Positions 34,179 through 47,411 of a stretch of 64,000 bases of DNA are shown here, in pieces (positions within the stretch are counted from its first letter, which is position 1; each line of letters opens with the position of its first letter). The stretch comes from Limnanthes douglasii subsp. nivea (lineage: Eukaryota; Streptophyta; Magnoliopsida; Brassicales; Limnanthaceae). The stretch lies in contig JAUPFV010000002.1 of NCBI GenBank assembly GCA_036936605.1, positions 199,353,273 through 199,417,272 of the forward strand, read 5' to 3'. The notes below the pieces were generated by a model. The model was not told where the DNA came from. It saw only the letters and a program-made list of their open reading frames with translations, and did not search any database. A program made the translations under genes and the position numbers.

Positions 34179-37100
34179 TTATTCTAAATATAACCTGAGA
34201 TGCTCAATGTTCCATGGGTGCTTCAAAACTCCGCTCTCTTTGTTTTGAAGTCTATATGTCCATAGCTTAATTTTTTCATATACCACATATGGACCCTCCT
34301 AGTTTGGAGCTAGCTTTCCAAACTGCTTTTCTTTAGTATACAAAAATACTTTTCTTAAGACTTTGTCTCCCAACTGAAAAGCTCTTCTTTTAACCTTAGA
34401 TGCAGATCTGCTTCTTATTAAACCATAATAGTGTGTTGTTCTTAAATATGCTTTGACCTTTTTTTCTTCAATCAAATCCAACCAATTCCTAACTGCCATA
34501 TCATTTGCCTTTTCGGAATAGTTTTGGATCCTGAAAGATGGTAAAGTAGCTTCTATGGGTATGATTGCATTCATCCCATAAACGAGGGCAAAAGAAGATT
34601 CTTGTGTAGAAGTCTGGGGTGTAGTTCGGTAAGCCCACAAAACCTCTTGCAAATAACTTGGCCATTTTCCTGCAGCAATCTCCAGATTCTTCTTTAATCT
34701 TGATAAAATCGTTCGATTAGCAACTTCAACTTGCCTATTATCCCGAGGGTGGAAAAATGACAAAAAAGTGTTGAATTCCTCTGGAAGTGCAAAGCATCTC
34801 CATGTCTTTATTATCAAATTGTGGCCCATTATCTGTAATAATTTTCCGGGGAACTCCAAATCTGCAACATATGTTGGATAAAATAAATTTTATAACCGCC
34901 TTAGAAGTGGTTCCAACTAAGGGTGCTACTTCTATCCATTTAGAGAAATAGTCAATTGCCACTATTATTATTCGATATCCTCCGGATACCATGAGAAGAG
35001 GTCCAACTAAATCCAAACCTCATCTATCAAAAGATATGGGTTATGATATGGACTCCATAGGAACTGCTGCCACATGGATTTCATTTCCACATCTCTGGCA
35101 AGGATCACACATCTTGACCATATCTTTGGTATCTGCCATTATTGTTGGCCAGTAGTACCCTTCTAACAAGACTCTTTTGGTTAAGGCCTCATAGCCATAG
35201 TGTGCAGAGCCTTCTCCATCGTGTAGTTCAGACAAAATATTTTGGGATTCTTTAAACCCTTAGCAACGCAAGAGGGGTCTGCTGAAAGATTTCTTATAAA
35301 GAACGTTTCTTTATATCAGGAAACCACGAGCCTTATATTTAATTTTTTTAGCCAAGGATTTATCCGGAGGTAAAATTCCATTGGAAATAAATTGAAAAAT
35401 ACCATACCTCTAGTCTGTGGGTTGAATGAAAAATATATCCATACTTTCTTCATCCCTTTTACCCTTTTCTTGGCTTGAACTTATTGATGAACATTCTAGC
35501 ATCAGAATCCATGGGTAGGATTCAGAATAGGCTATGGTCACGAGAGAGTCAGCCACAGTATTCTCTGATCTAGGGACATGTTCGTAGTGGATATCTTTAA
35601 ATCTTACAGAAACTTCTCTCAGTATCAATAAATATTTTATTAATTGTTCCTTCTTTGATTCAGACTACCCCTGAGCTTGAGGAATAAATAGTTAGGCATC
35701 ACTCATCAATCATACTATTTTTACCCCACATATAATGGCTAGTCTTAGACCGGCTATGGTTGCTTCATATTCAGATTCATTGTTGGAGGCTGTGAAACCA
35801 AAACATATAGCTTGATACATAGTGCACCATAAGGAGAAGTTAAAAAAAATTCGGCCCCACATCTCATGCCCATTCTTTTTTAGACTGGTTTTCTCGTCTT
35901 TTCCCAAGGGGCCTATCAGTATTAAACTCTACTAAGAAATCAGCCACTGATTGAGCCTTGACTGCAGTTCGGGGTGCAAAATCAATATCATAATCACCCA
36001 GCTCAACTGACCACTTAATCATTCTGCTTGATATATCAGCCTTTTGGAGAACATCCTTCAAGGGAAAAGATGTTTGGACAACAATCGAATGTGCCTTGAA
36101 GTATGGTCTCATTTTTCTGGCTGTTATTACTAATGTTAAGGAAAACTTTTCTAACTTCAAATATCTCTTTTCGGCGTCCAACAGACTTTTGCTAACATAA
36201 TAAACTGGACGGGGGTAACTATCCACCTCTCTTACTAGCACAACACTAACCGCATACTCCGGCACGACTAAGTATATATAGAGTTTTCCCCCTTGAATAG
36301 GTTTGAGAAACGTCTTAGGAGAAGATAAATGCTTCTTAATTTCAAGGAAATCGTGATCGCATTGTGGAGACCAATTAAAGTCTTTGGCATTTTTTAACAC
36401 TTAGAAAAATTAAGCACATTTGTCCGATGATCTTGAAATAAACATGTTTACCGCAGCAAATCATCCAGTTAGTCTTTGAACCTCTTTAGTGTTTCGAGGA
36501 GGATCCATAGCTAACAAAGCATTTAGTTGATCCGGATCAGGTTGAATCCCTTTTTCACTTATAACATAACCTAAGAACTTTCCAGATTGGACCCCAAAAA
36601 CACATTTCTCAGAGCTAAATTTTAAATTGAGTACCTCTAGATTAGAAAAAGTTTCTTGAAGATCGGATATATGTGCATCTTCCTCGAATCTCTTCACCAT
36701 CATGTCATCTATATATACCTTCATATTCCTGCCAATTTGACTAGCAACGGCTTTATTTATAAGTGGCCCAAACATTTTTCAATCCAAATGGCATCACTTT
36801 GTAATAAGGAAGTCATCTGTCCGTAATAAAAGCTGTGTGGTTTTGATCATTTGGATCTACTTATATTTGATTGTAACCTGAAAATGCATCCATGAAGGAC
36901 AATAGCTTGTTCCCAGAGGTAGAATCCACTAACTGGTCTATCCGATGAACATAATAAGGATCTTTGGGACATGCCTTATTAAGATCAGTGAAGTCAATAC
37001 ACATGCGCCACTAGCCATTCTTTTTCTTGACCAAAAAATAGTTGGAAGTCCATAATGGGTACTGAGATTCTTTGATGTCGACCATTTTGGTCAACCGATC

Positions 37101-37433
37101 AACTTCTTGCACAATTACATATGTTTTTTCTTTGGAAAATGACCTTCTTCTTTGTACAACGGGTCCAACATCAGTTCGTACCGATAACTTATGACAAATT
37201 ACTTCAGCAGGCACTCCGGTTAGATCATCATTGCACCACGCAAATACATGTAAATTGTTCGATAAGAAAGATAATAGCCTTTGTTTTAAACTTGATGGCA
37301 ACTTAGTACCAATTTTAACACTCTTGCCCTTGGCCAGGGAATGGATTTCAACTTATTTTATAGGTATTATAACGCCAGTGGCCTCCCTTAGATCATCAAT
37401 TTCATTCTCATCGGTGGAAGGCTCCAATAGCTG
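34179..37433 (-). pseudogene. RT, RNase H and integrase region of element B
   Basis: In minus-strand order: linker and RT N-terminus (37430-37011), RT with VYIDDMMVKRFEED (36725-36690), gypsy RNase H (36400-35930), second RNase H (35830-35410; ASNNESEYEATIAGLRLA), integrase HHCC region (35235-35041), DDE core (35016-34738; IIVAIDYFSKWIEVAPL, IITDNGPQFDN) and tail ending EHLRLYLE at 34179. Frameshifts and stops separate these blocks. The layout equals element D, including the doubled RNase H of Tat elements. Confidence 0.88.
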
Positions 37434-37436
37434 CTA
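37428..37436 (-). promoter_or_regulatory. Conserved PR-RT boundary stop, TAG CAG CTA (element B)
   Basis: On the minus strand GAA TAG CAG CTA TTG GAG sits where D has TAG CAG TTT GAG. CAG CTA fits CAR-YYA exactly. Function as a leaky stop is inferred. Confidence 0.55.
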
Positions 37437-39663
37437 TTCTTTATTAACTTTAACCGCCTCCAAAGACTTCGAGACAAGAGTTGTTACATATCATTCTCTA
37501 GCTACCTTCTGTCTGCTTCGGACAACACCCACTTGTGCCCCCACAACATATTTTAAGCACTGATAGACAGTAGAGGCTACAACATGCATCTTGGAGAGAG
37601 AAGATCTCCCAAATATAGCATTATAAGAGGTTGGGCAGTCAACAAAAAAAACAATACTTTCGTTGTTTTCTTGAAAGGCTCTTTGCCCAATAATACCTCC
37701 TCCTCAAATTCTCTAATTACATCTACTGAACTCCTAGTAAATCCCACAATAGTTATGTTTGAATGTTGAATAACTGAGGTATTTTTCATCTGTTTATAGG
37801 TATTCAAAAATAATATTTTTGCCGAACTGACCGTATCAATCAGGATTCGACGTACATCATTTCCCCTTATTGATACCCCTACCACCATATCATCTTCATG
37901 AGGTCCAGCGATATCCCTTAGGTCATCCTCATCACAAACTATGAAAGGAGATGGAGTTTGGTATATATGTGTGGATATTCTCCCATCTAATTGAGTTGTC
38001 AAGCTGTTGACATGCCTTTTTCTTGAAAAACTTGAAGGTGCAGTCATATTTAACCAGATCAGAAACAGCTGGAGTCTTGTCCACTATCACTCCTACTTGA
38101 TTCCGAATTAGATCCAGATCAAGGTACTCAGAATCCACATCAAATCTTTCAATAATCATCATGGTATCCTCGTGTATAGACATTCCAAGAGCTACCAAAG
38201 GAGTCGTTTGGGGAGTATTAGTATTGGATGATGCATTATATGGCATGGTACCCCCTTGTTTTTTAACATAAGCTTCCAATTTACCCATTTCAATGAGATT
38301 TCGCACCTCTTGTTTTAATGCTATACAATCATGGGTATCATGCCCAACGTCGTTATGATATTTACAGGAACGGGTACTCCGGGTTTCCTTAGGAGATTGT
38401 AATACGGCCGACATCTAAAGTGTACATCATTTTTAGTTTTATTATATAGCATAGCCAAAATTTCTCCTAATTCAGCAAACCATTCAGGTTGAACCCAAGG
38501 TCTCTTTTACTTCTAACTTACTGGTTTTGGTTGGATTGATTCTGCCTTGGCCTATGAGATCCCTGCCCACTTTCCTTTGATCTGTAACCGGACTGGGTAG
38601 TTGTTTGAGGTGTTGATGCTGTAGTTGTATATATGATCTGAAGAGGTACTCTGGAGTTCTTAGTCCCTTCAACATTAATTTCCCGACTTGATTTAACAAC
38701 CCTCCAAAGGTTAAAACTTTTTTCCGGGTGACTGAATCAACCAAGTTACCCGGGCTCAAGCCTTGCCTCAGAGAGGCAATTGCAACTTGTTCAAAGTAGT
38801 AAGCTAGCCTATTCTTCGTATTTACAAACCTGCTAACATATTCTTTTAATGACTTGTTCGGTTCTTTGGCACAATGGATAATTGTATCGCAATTACCCTT
38901 AAGCTCTTTGCTTCCAACAAATTGCCTCCGAAAAGCAACCCAAAAATATCAATTTTTATAGATCCATAAGGGAGACTAGTATACCATTTGAGGGAACTTC
39001 CTTTAAAGGTTTGAGAGATATCCCTACACAACATCTTGTCATCATCATCAAAGTTCATAATAATTTTTTTAAATTTCTCAAGATGATTGTTCGGATCTTT
39101 ACTTCCATCATACTTTTCCATCTTGGAACTATCAAATCTTTTAGGAAGATTTCCGGAAAGCATTTTTGAGGACAGAGGTGATTGCCTCCAAGTTTGGCTA
39201 CAACTAAACACAGTATCCTCATTCGGAGTAGCAAAAATACCGGGTTTGGATTGGAAAACAAATGGATCAATCAACAAACGGTTAATATGTTGATCAACTA
39301 AACCCTTCATTTTCCTTGATACTTTTTGAGTCTGCCATGCCTATCCCTTTTTCTTGAATGTTTCTTGGCCAGCCTTATTTTCTTCTTTAATCGAACTTCA
39401 TCACTACTAGATGAGACTGAATCTTCAAGGTCAGAATCATTAGATGAACTGCTAGAATATTCCGACGTGGAGCTCTCCACTTGTTTGGCTCGATGTATTT
39501 TGTTGGAGCTGAGATGACTCTTTAAGGACTGCTCATTTTCACCACGATTATCAGTAGGGTGGAGTGCTGACGCACCATATTTTTCTTTAATTCCTTTTTC
39601 TGCTTGTTTTTGGGCCCTCAAAGCCTCAATTTCGGCCCTCAATTGAGCACGCTCCTCTTGCAT
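37437..39663 (-). pseudogene. gag and protease of element B
   Basis: Starting on the left edge of the C insertion, the minus strand reads a Glu/Arg-rich helix (MQEERAQLRAEIEALRAQ), a Ser-rich stretch and basic KKHSRKRDRHGRLKKYQGK. The Retrotrans_gag-like domain follows (39200-38760; PKRFDSSKMEKYDGS), then a CX2HX4HX4C knuckle (CKYHNDVGHDTHDC, about 38370-38330). The protease (38047-37577) has DTVSSAKILF, its active-site Gly changed to Val. Frames shift several times. The true N-terminus lies beyond element C at 60985-61120. Confidence 0.88.
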
Positions 39664-39681
39664 GGACTGTTTTTTATTGCT

Positions 39682-39686
39682 ATTAT
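39682..39686. repeat. Target-site duplication of element C, left
   Basis: ATTAT borders the C LTR here and recurs exactly at 60980-60984 on the far side. It lies inside the gag leader of B. Confidence 0.8.
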
Positions 39687-40065
39687 TAGTGTGGTTTATT
39701 TCTGCCTAAGGGTAATCTAGTAAAGTGTTTAAAAACTGTTTTGGGTATTTTGTGATGTTTTTGTGTTTAGTGTGAAGAGTGGAGAGATAATTAAGCTGCA
39801 TACTAGTAATAAATTTTGATTATCCTCATTAATGAAAGTAGTTGGGGTATTTATACTTAATTACTGACCCATAGGCTTATTGGGTCGGGTCGTGAAGTCG
39901 GGTCAAGTTTAAGGACCCATTAGTAATATGGTTTGAAGTGATTAGCAACTAGCTTAGTGAACACTTAATATATTTCTCCTGTTCAGAATTTCATTGCGGT
40001 GGTTAGGTCCGAATTGCCTTTCAGATTTAGTCAAGGCACAGTAACTCAAATATCCGAACTCATCA
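39687..40065 (-). mobile_element. 3' LTR of element C
   Basis: The 379-bp LTR reads on the minus strand from TGATGAGTTC to AACCACACTA, with TATA core AGTATAAATACCCC. The polypurine tract (GATCTAAAGGGGCTAC) adjoins it at 40066-40081. Its partner is 60601-60979, with a second partial copy at 60170-60352. Confidence 0.9.
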
Positions 40066-40240
40066 GTAGCCCCTTTAGATCTTGCAAATGATCTTTGGAA
40101 GAGCTAAAACTCAAAAATTAATACCAACATTTTCCGATCTGTTTATGTCGTTCGGATTGCAAAAAAAATCTTCAAAAGTGACTTTGTTCGTATTTTGGTG
40201 GAACTCACTTTTCAACTCAGAATTCTAAGAGTTTTTCTTG

Positions 40241-40430
40241 AATCGTGGGACACGTGTTAGTCTTTGGTTCGACCTCTCAGCCGTTTTTCTCCTTGAATCT
40301 TGGACCCACTAAGCTAGAAAGTTACCTACGCTTTAACTTTCACGCCTTGCAGCCTTTAATCATTGTTTAAAATCGATTTACCTTCTCCTAAGTAACTACC
40401 ATTTTTCACTATTATATATAAACCTTTCTA
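40241..40430 (+). promoter_or_regulatory. aORF promoter, element C
   Basis: A G-box lies in CGTGGGACACGTGTTAG (40245-40260). About 160 bp downstream comes the TATA box CACTATTATATATAAACC (40407-40424), followed by CTGTTTCATTGTCTTC. The ATG is at 40513, 96 bp after the TATA box. The arrangement matches A and D. Confidence 0.7.
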
Positions 40431-40512
40431 CTGTTTCATTGTCTTCAAAAATTACAAACGTTCTTAGAGAGTGAAAGCCCAGTTCATCTTCAAATTTGTT
40501 CTTGAATCCTAT

Positions 40513-43500
40513 ATGTTCACATCTAGAAACTCCTTAGTAAAAGGAGGTTGTTCGAATTTATCTGAATTAAAGAGAGCAAAAAAAGTAGCGAGAGACAAAC
40601 ACATTGTTGTTGGTCTTCCTGCTTCACTAATTGAAAGAAGTAATCAGCCACTGTTGAATACAGATCAGGGATCATCTTCCTCAAAACCCTCTAAGGTTAG
40701 GAAATTTCCATTTGTAGCAAACCTTTCACCTCTCCCATCTGGTTCATAAGTCCAGGAGTCCCAAAATCCTTTACCCAAAGAAAAAGTTGTTTCTAGTTTA
40801 AGAAAGCCTTCACCTTTCATTGCGATGGGATCAAACACAGAAAAGTCTCAAGACAAATTAACTCATCACCGGGTCACGTGTCGGTCTAAACCAAAATTTA
40901 CTCCCACATCTTCAAAACCCTCCAGTTCGGAGGCAATATAATATGTACCACTAAATCATCCGGGAAACAGGCCATCACAGAAAACAAATTATCTGAATGG
41001 TCATCTGCACAACCCTCTGAACAACCATCTGCAAACACATCCGAACAACCATCTTCAAAGCTATCCGAACAGTCTTCCACAGTGATGGAAGAAACTATGG
41101 AAGACAGTTTAGACGAAGCCCCTTTCGAGGCTGAGGTGTCCGGTCAAACATGAGATACAGCTTCAGACTGGAAAGGCAAGACCGAGGTGGGTATGTCTCA
41201 TCCGGATGCTCTTCCGGAGAGCTCATAGGGCAAAGTGGGTCCCTGCTTCAAGAAGGTCAGCGTAAAATAGTTGTTGGCCCTTCAAAATATTACCTATGTG
41301 TATACCCACAAACTGAGCTAGGTCGGATCCGCATCGGGATGACAATGGGCCGTCCGCGGGCCGGGTTCAGCTCGGCCTGCCCGAGCCCATTTGTGGATAC
41401 TCTAGCCCAAACCTGGCCCGACAAACTCTTGGGTTAATGTTTTGAAACCTCTGCCCGTCCGTTTATGTCCGTTGGTCAAGTCGACCCGACCCGCAGACAT
41501 TAATTTTAATATTTTATAATTAATTTTAAATATATTAATTTATTATATATATATATTATTGTTATTATATATAAAAAATATTAATTTTTATATATTTTTA
41601 TAATTTTTGGGTCGGAACGGGTCAAACAAACTAGAAACCCAAACCCGGCTTGGCCCGGTTGCGGGTTACAATTTCTTAACCCGGACCCGACCCCTTCTAT
41701 GTTCGTACCGGACAAAACCCGACCGGGCCCAGTCAGGTCGGGCCGAAGAGCACCCAAACTTTCATCCCAAGATCCACACTAAGTGGGGGATCCCAGAGTC
41801 TATAAAAGTGAGGATTCCGATCACTTCGGAAACCTCACTGTAAGCTAAACGAAGTGGTGGTTCACACTGAAGTGCTGAATTGGGGACTTCGGTTCCCTTT
41901 TGAACCAGAGATAGTCAGAAACTTTCATCTGATTAAGCTGTGCCCCATCCTATTGAGCCCCAATGCTTGGTATACCCTTCTGGCCTGCATTATGGCGTCC
42001 AGGCTGTCCAAGATTCCACTACCGATGGAACAATTTGTTGATGTGGTAAGCTTGTGCAAAAACCATCAGATCCCTATTTATCATTACAGTATAGAGAACG
42101 ATTATAAGGTAGTGGATGATCTCTTAGAGTCCGAAAAACCCTGGAGGATGCAATTCTAATATATAAGTGGGGCTTGAGAGAATGGCAAAAAGATCAAGGC
42201 TGACTCAAATCCAAGCTTTTTGACCAGTCGTTGGAAGAGCACTGGTGAGTTTCTTTTTATTTCTTGTTTTATCTTTCTAGTGTTAAGTTTTTCATTAGAA
42301 CTGCCTCATATTTCTTTTCAGCACTTCCGAAGGAGTTCTCGGATTGCTTGGAGGCAGGACAGGATACTTGTGCCAAGCTGAACGCTTGAGCTTTGGAAAA
42401 TTGGGGAAATACTTTTCACAATTGCTTCAAATCAGGTAACTTTGTGAGGTCTCACCTGTGGAACACCACAGGTAGAAGAGATCTCACCTGAGAAGAGTTG
42501 CCTACCCCCCCTCCCCGCAGATGTGATCCTAAGGAGGACAGAGGCCAAGTTATACTTTCCTTCCAAGGCCAAAGGAAGTGACTGTAAAGGAAGCTGGTGG
42601 GTCAAAGAACCCACCAAAGCCTCCAAAGAAGGACAAAAAGTGAAAGGGCAGCAATTATGAGAAAGCTACCAAGAAAAAGAAAGTCACTCTGGGAGCGGAG
42701 ATAATCCTTCGCCCTCCTGAAGTGCTCCCCCCCAGCTCTTACCAATCCTACTTTGTAGGAGAAAATTCCAGCTGACCTTCATTCCGGGTAGGTTACTAGT
42801 GATGGTAACGATGAGGTAGATCTTGAGGCCTTTCAAAACATCAATATATATGTTTCAATGACTTAAAGAAAGATGACTTTTTCGGGCCTTACTATCCTCC
42901 TAGCTCCGCTAACGTGGTGACTCATGATGGGGAGAGCTACCCAATATTCGAGGAGCAAGACACTTTGAGCCATGCCCTCCCGGGCTATATTTGACCAGTG
43001 CTTGATCTGGAGAGACATGTAATGACTCAAACGGGTACCATTAATTCTCTAACCACAGTCAAGCAAAACTTGTCGAATGATATTCTCAATGCTCAACAAA
43101 GCATAGAGTTATTGAAGAAGCAGAAAGAAGAGCTAGCTGCCCAATTGCTCAAGTTAGAAGCGACCAGCAAGGAGCTCCAAACCAAATACTCCAACCTGGA
43201 GAAATCTTCTTCAAAAGACCTCACAACTTTGAAGGATCAATTGAAAACTAAAGATGGTACTATCCAGACTTTGTCCAATGAGGAAGCTAAGTTGGAGAAT
43301 ACTATTGAAGAGAATACCAAAGAGAAAGAGGCCTTGGAATGCCAACAAACTCAAGACATAGCTGCATGCATAGAGAAGAATGCTAATAAGATAGTGGATT
43401 CTATAGAGAATAGGGATGAAGGGATCAAGTCCGATATGGTCCTGTTGTTCCATGAAACCTTTCCTAAGAGGACCCTTGGTCCTCTATGGAAATATGTGGA

Positions 43501-43650
43501 CTATGATGACATCCGATTTCACACCTTAACAGATGATGACAAATGCAACTACTCTAGTGGAATTGACTCTACTGATGACGATGAAGGAACGGGTGAGAGT
43601 TCAAGTGTTGAACTCAAAAGTCTAAAAAAATGGAGGTGAAGAAAAATCCT
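40513..43650 (+). pseudogene. Antisense ORF of element C
   Basis: Opposite in strand to C gag-pol. It starts MFTSRNSLVKGGCSNLSELK. The leader contains a TAA (about 40747) and FIAMGSNTEKS. The PF04195-like domain (41780-42160; NWGLRFPFEPEIVRNFHLIK, LSPNAWYTLLACIMASRLSK) is split by a hAT-type MITE at 41334-41770. A GT-AG intron occupies 42245-42321 (77 bp). The second exon has a charged linker, a long coiled coil (42998-43370) and the conserved C-terminal block KSDMVLLFHETFPKRTLGPL (43432-43491). It ends in an acidic, Lys-rich tail. Further stops and frameshifts lie at 42150-42990. No enzymatic motif was recognised. Confidence 0.82.
41334..41770. mobile_element. hAT-type MITE inserted in the C antisense ORF
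   Basis: The 437-bp insert is bounded by TCGGGATGACA and CTTTCATCCCAA, giving a short imperfect inverted repeat (TYGGGATGA). The flanking 8-bp target duplication is GATCCGCA/GATCCACA (41326-41333, 41771-41778). Taking it out with one duplication restores the aORF frame and the match to D. The interior is rich in GGGTC/GACCC words and has no ORF of its own. Confidence 0.85.
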
Positions 43651-43654
43651 AAGG

Positions 43655-44036
43655 GAACAAGCCCTAAGGTTTCATTATGTAATTTTTGTTTTGAAATACT
43701 ACAGTTCTTGGATGGCCAATGCATCTTTTGTATTATTGATCGGTTTGAGTCCGATCAGGTTTTAATTATCACATTTCCCTTTTGTTTAATATTTTGTTTA
43801 AATCTTTTATGGCCAATGTTTAAATAGCCTCTAATATTTCAGAAGTGTTGAACAAAAGTATCCAACATCTCCGATCACATGCGTTTAATAATTGTGATCA
43901 AGTGTTAAGCATATCCGATCAACTCAAATAACCTTGAGAGCCGGGGTGTTGAATAAGCGTTTATCATCCGAATTGAAACAAAATCACACCATACTTTTGA
44001 AGAAGGCATCATATATTATTAAAAAACCTGGATACC
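43655..44036. other. Spacer between aORF and post-integrase motif, element C
   Basis: AT-rich, no ORF; similar in position and some words (TTGAATAAGT, GAGAGCCGGGGT) to the B spacer. Confidence 0.5.
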
Positions 44037-44085
44037 TTATTAAAACCTCCCTGCGCCACCAGGGTAAGGAAAAGTATGCCCCCTA
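44037..44085 (-). repeat. Conserved post-integrase motif, element C copy
   Basis: The minus strand reads GGGCATACTTTTCCTT, then CCTGGTGGCGCAGGG, then AGGTTTTAATAAGG. Confidence 0.8.
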
Positions 44086-44129
44086 ATATTTACATTGGTA
44101 TTTAAAAAGTAAATATTTACAAAAGAGTA

Positions 44130-47100
44130 ATATTCTAAATATAACCTGAGATGCTCAACATTCCATGGGTGCTTTAGAGTTCTCCCTTCTTTGTGTTGGA
44201 GCCTGTATGTTCCTGGTTTAACCTTTTCATAGACCACATAAGCGCATTCCTAGTTCGGAGCCAGCTTACCGAACTGCTTCTTGGTGTGTAAAAATACTTT
44301 TCTTAAAACTTTGTCCTCTATTTGAAAATCCCTTCTTTTAACTTTAGAAGCAAATCCACTCCTCATCAAGCCTTGGTAGTGCGGTGTTCTCAGATATGCT
44401 TTAACCTTTTTTTTTTCTTCTATCAAGTCCAACTGACTCCTAATTGCTACATCATTAGTCTGTTCGGAATAGTTTAGACTCCGTGTGATGGTAAAGTAAC
44501 CTCTATGGGAGTAATTTCATCCATCCTATACACCAAAGCAAAATGAGACTCTTGTGTGGCGGCCCGGGGAGTAGTTCGATAAGCCCACAACACTTCTTGT
44601 AAATAACTTGGCCATTTTCCTGCAGCTCCCTTTAAATTCTTCTTTAATCCGGGCAGGATAGTTTTATTTGCAACCTCAACCTGGCCACTTGCTTGAGGGT
44701 GGAAAGGAGAAGAAAAACAATGTTTAACTCCTCTAAATGTACATAAGGCTTCCATATATTTGTTATCAATTTGTGGCCCATTATCTGTAGTAATCTTCTG
44801 GCGAACCCCAAACCGACAACATATATTAGATAAGATAAATTTAATAACTGCGTTTAAAGTGGTTCCAGCCAAAGGAGTTTCTTCTATCCACTTAGAGAAA
44901 TAATCAATAGTGACTATAATTGTCCTACATCCACTGGAGGCCATAGATAGAGGCTCCACTAGATCCATACCCCACCTGTCAAAGGGCATTAGTTCAGATA
45001 TGGACTCCATAGGTACTGCTGGCACATGGATTTCATTCTCATATTTTTGACATGGATCACATTTTTTAACCATTTCTTTACCATCTGCCATTATAGTTAG
45101 CCAGGAGTATCCTGCTAACAACACTCTCCGGGTTAAAGCCATATAGCCACAGTGTGCTGAAGCTTCCCAATCATGTAGTTCAGATAATACAACCTGGGAT
45201 TCTTCAAACCCTAAACAACGTAGGAGAGGCATGCTGAAAGACTTTTTGTAGAGAACTTCTCTTAGTATCAAGAAATCGTGAGCCTTGTACTTAATCTTTT
45301 TTGCCACAACTTTATTCGAAGGTAATATCCCATTGGAGATATATTGGAGAAGAGCATGTCTCCAATCTTTAGGTTGAATAAAAATTATGTTCATATTTTC
45401 TTCATCCTCTTTCTCTAGATTTGTCTGTACAGATGGACATTCTTGTGCAAAAATCCATAGGTAGGATTCAGAATACGCTATAATTGCCAATGAATATGCC
45501 AAATGTTTTCCGATCTAGGAATGTGCTCATAGCAAACATTTTTAAAGTTTGCTGCCACTTCTTTTAACATAGGAAAATATTTAACCAATTTTTCTTTCTT
45601 TGCTTCAGACTTTCCTTGAGCATGGTGGATGAGTAATTGAGAATCACTCATTAATCAGACTCTCTTAGCCCCACATAGGAGAGCTAGCTAAACACCAGTT
45701 ATTCTTGATTTATATTCAGACTCATTGTTAGAAGCTATGAACCCAAAGCATATAGCTTGGTACATTCTATCACCATATGGGGAAATACGGCAAATTCCAG
45801 CTCCACAGTCCATAGTACTTGATCCACCATCAGTTCGAATACCTATTCCTTTTTAGAACAGTTTTCTTATTCCTTTCCGGAAGATCTATCAGCATGAAAC
45901 TCCACCAAGAAGTCAGCTATTAATTGGGCTTTAATCGTTGTTCGAGGGGAAAAGTTAATGATGTAATCACCCAATTCCAGTGACCACTTTGTGATTCTGC
46001 TTGATACATCAGCTTTTTGAAGAACATTTTTCAAAGGGAAAGCCGTCCGGACAACAATGGAATGAGCTTGGAAGTAGGGTGTCATTTTTCTTGCTGCAAT
46101 GACTAAGGCCAACACCAATTTTTCCAATTTCAAGTATCTTCTTTCAGCATCCAACAGACTCTTACTGATGTAATACAGCGGACGAGGGTAATTTTCCACC
46201 TCCCTTACTAGCACAACACTTATTGCATATTCTGACACAGCTAGATACACATAGAGCTTTTATCTCTGAACATGTTTGAAAAGAGTTTTGGGTGAGTTTA
46301 AATATTTCTTTTTTCTCAATAAACGCATGGTCACACTGTGGGGACCAATTGAAGTCTTTAGAATTTCTAAACACTTGGAAGAATGGAGCACACTTGTCTG
46401 ATAACCTTGAGATAAACCTATTCAATGCATCTAACCTTCTTGTGAGCCTTTGAACTTCTTTAACATTTCGAGGAGGGTCTATTGCTAGTAAGGCATTAAG
46501 CTAATCCAGATCAGGCTGGATTCCCTTTTCACTTATTATGTAGCCCAAGAATTTTGTAGATCGGACCCCAAATACACACTTCTCAGGGTTCAACTTTAAA
46601 TTCACAGCTTCTAAATTCGGAAATGTCTCTTTAAGGCAAGATATATGTAAATCTTCCTCCAAGATTTTAACCATCATATCATCTATGTAAACTTCCATGT
46701 TTCTACCAACCTGATTAGCAAAATCTTTATTCACCATCCTCTGATAAGTAGCCCCAACATTTTCAACCCGATGGGCATTACCTTGTAACAATGAAGAACT
46801 TTGTCTGTGATGAAAGTAGTGTGATCTTGATCCTTTGGATCTACTTGTATCTGGTTGCACCCTGAGAAGGCATCCATGAAGGACGACAACTTGTTTCCAG
46901 ATGTAGAATTCACTAATTGATCAATCAGAAGAACGGGATAAAGATCCTTAGGGCATGCCCTATTGAGGTCAATGAAATCAATACATAAACGTCACTTGCA
47001 ATTATTTTTCTTGACTAACACAAGGTTGGAAGTCCATAAAGGGTACTGAGATTCTTTAATGTGACCAATCTTGGTTAAACAGTCAACTTCTTGAACAATC

Positions 47101-47408
47101 ACATCTGTTTTTTCCTTGGAAAAAGCTCTCCTCTTTTTTAGAACTAGTGCAATATCAGTCTAGATTGACAAATTGTGTGAAATAACATTTGCTGGTACTC
47201 CGGTAACATCACTGTTGCACCATGAAAATACATCTTGATTATTCATTAAAAAGGAAAACAACCAGTGTTTCAACTCTGGTGTCAGCTTAGAGCCAATCTT
47301 AACATTCTTGCCCTCCGCGAGGGAGTGAGTTTCAACCTCTTCAATATGTATTATAACACTGTGAGCCTCTCTGTGATCATCGATCTCAGCAGAAGGCTCC
47401 ATTAGCTG
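44130..47408 (-). pseudogene. RT, RNase H and integrase region of element C
   Basis: Minus-strand order: linker (47402-47160), RT (47150-46501; FMDAFSGCNQIQVDPKDQ, VYIDDMMVKILEED), gypsy RNase H (46425-45867), second RNase H (45830-45480) and integrase (45502-44474, a 342-aa open frame). The integrase frame shows HHCC, TIDYFSKWIEETPL and TTDNGPQIDN, with PFHPQASGQVEVANKT carrying the DDE Glu. The tail (44432-44160) ends EHLRLYLE without the expected stop. Frameshifts separate the blocks. Confidence 0.88.
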
Positions 47409-47411
47409 TTA
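47403..47411 (-). promoter_or_regulatory. Conserved PR-RT boundary stop, TAA CAG CTA (element C)
   Basis: The minus strand reads GAT TAA CAG CTA ATG GAG at the position of TAG CAG in B, D and E. The codons after the stop fit CAR-YYA; the stop itself is TAA rather than TAG. Confidence 0.5.
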
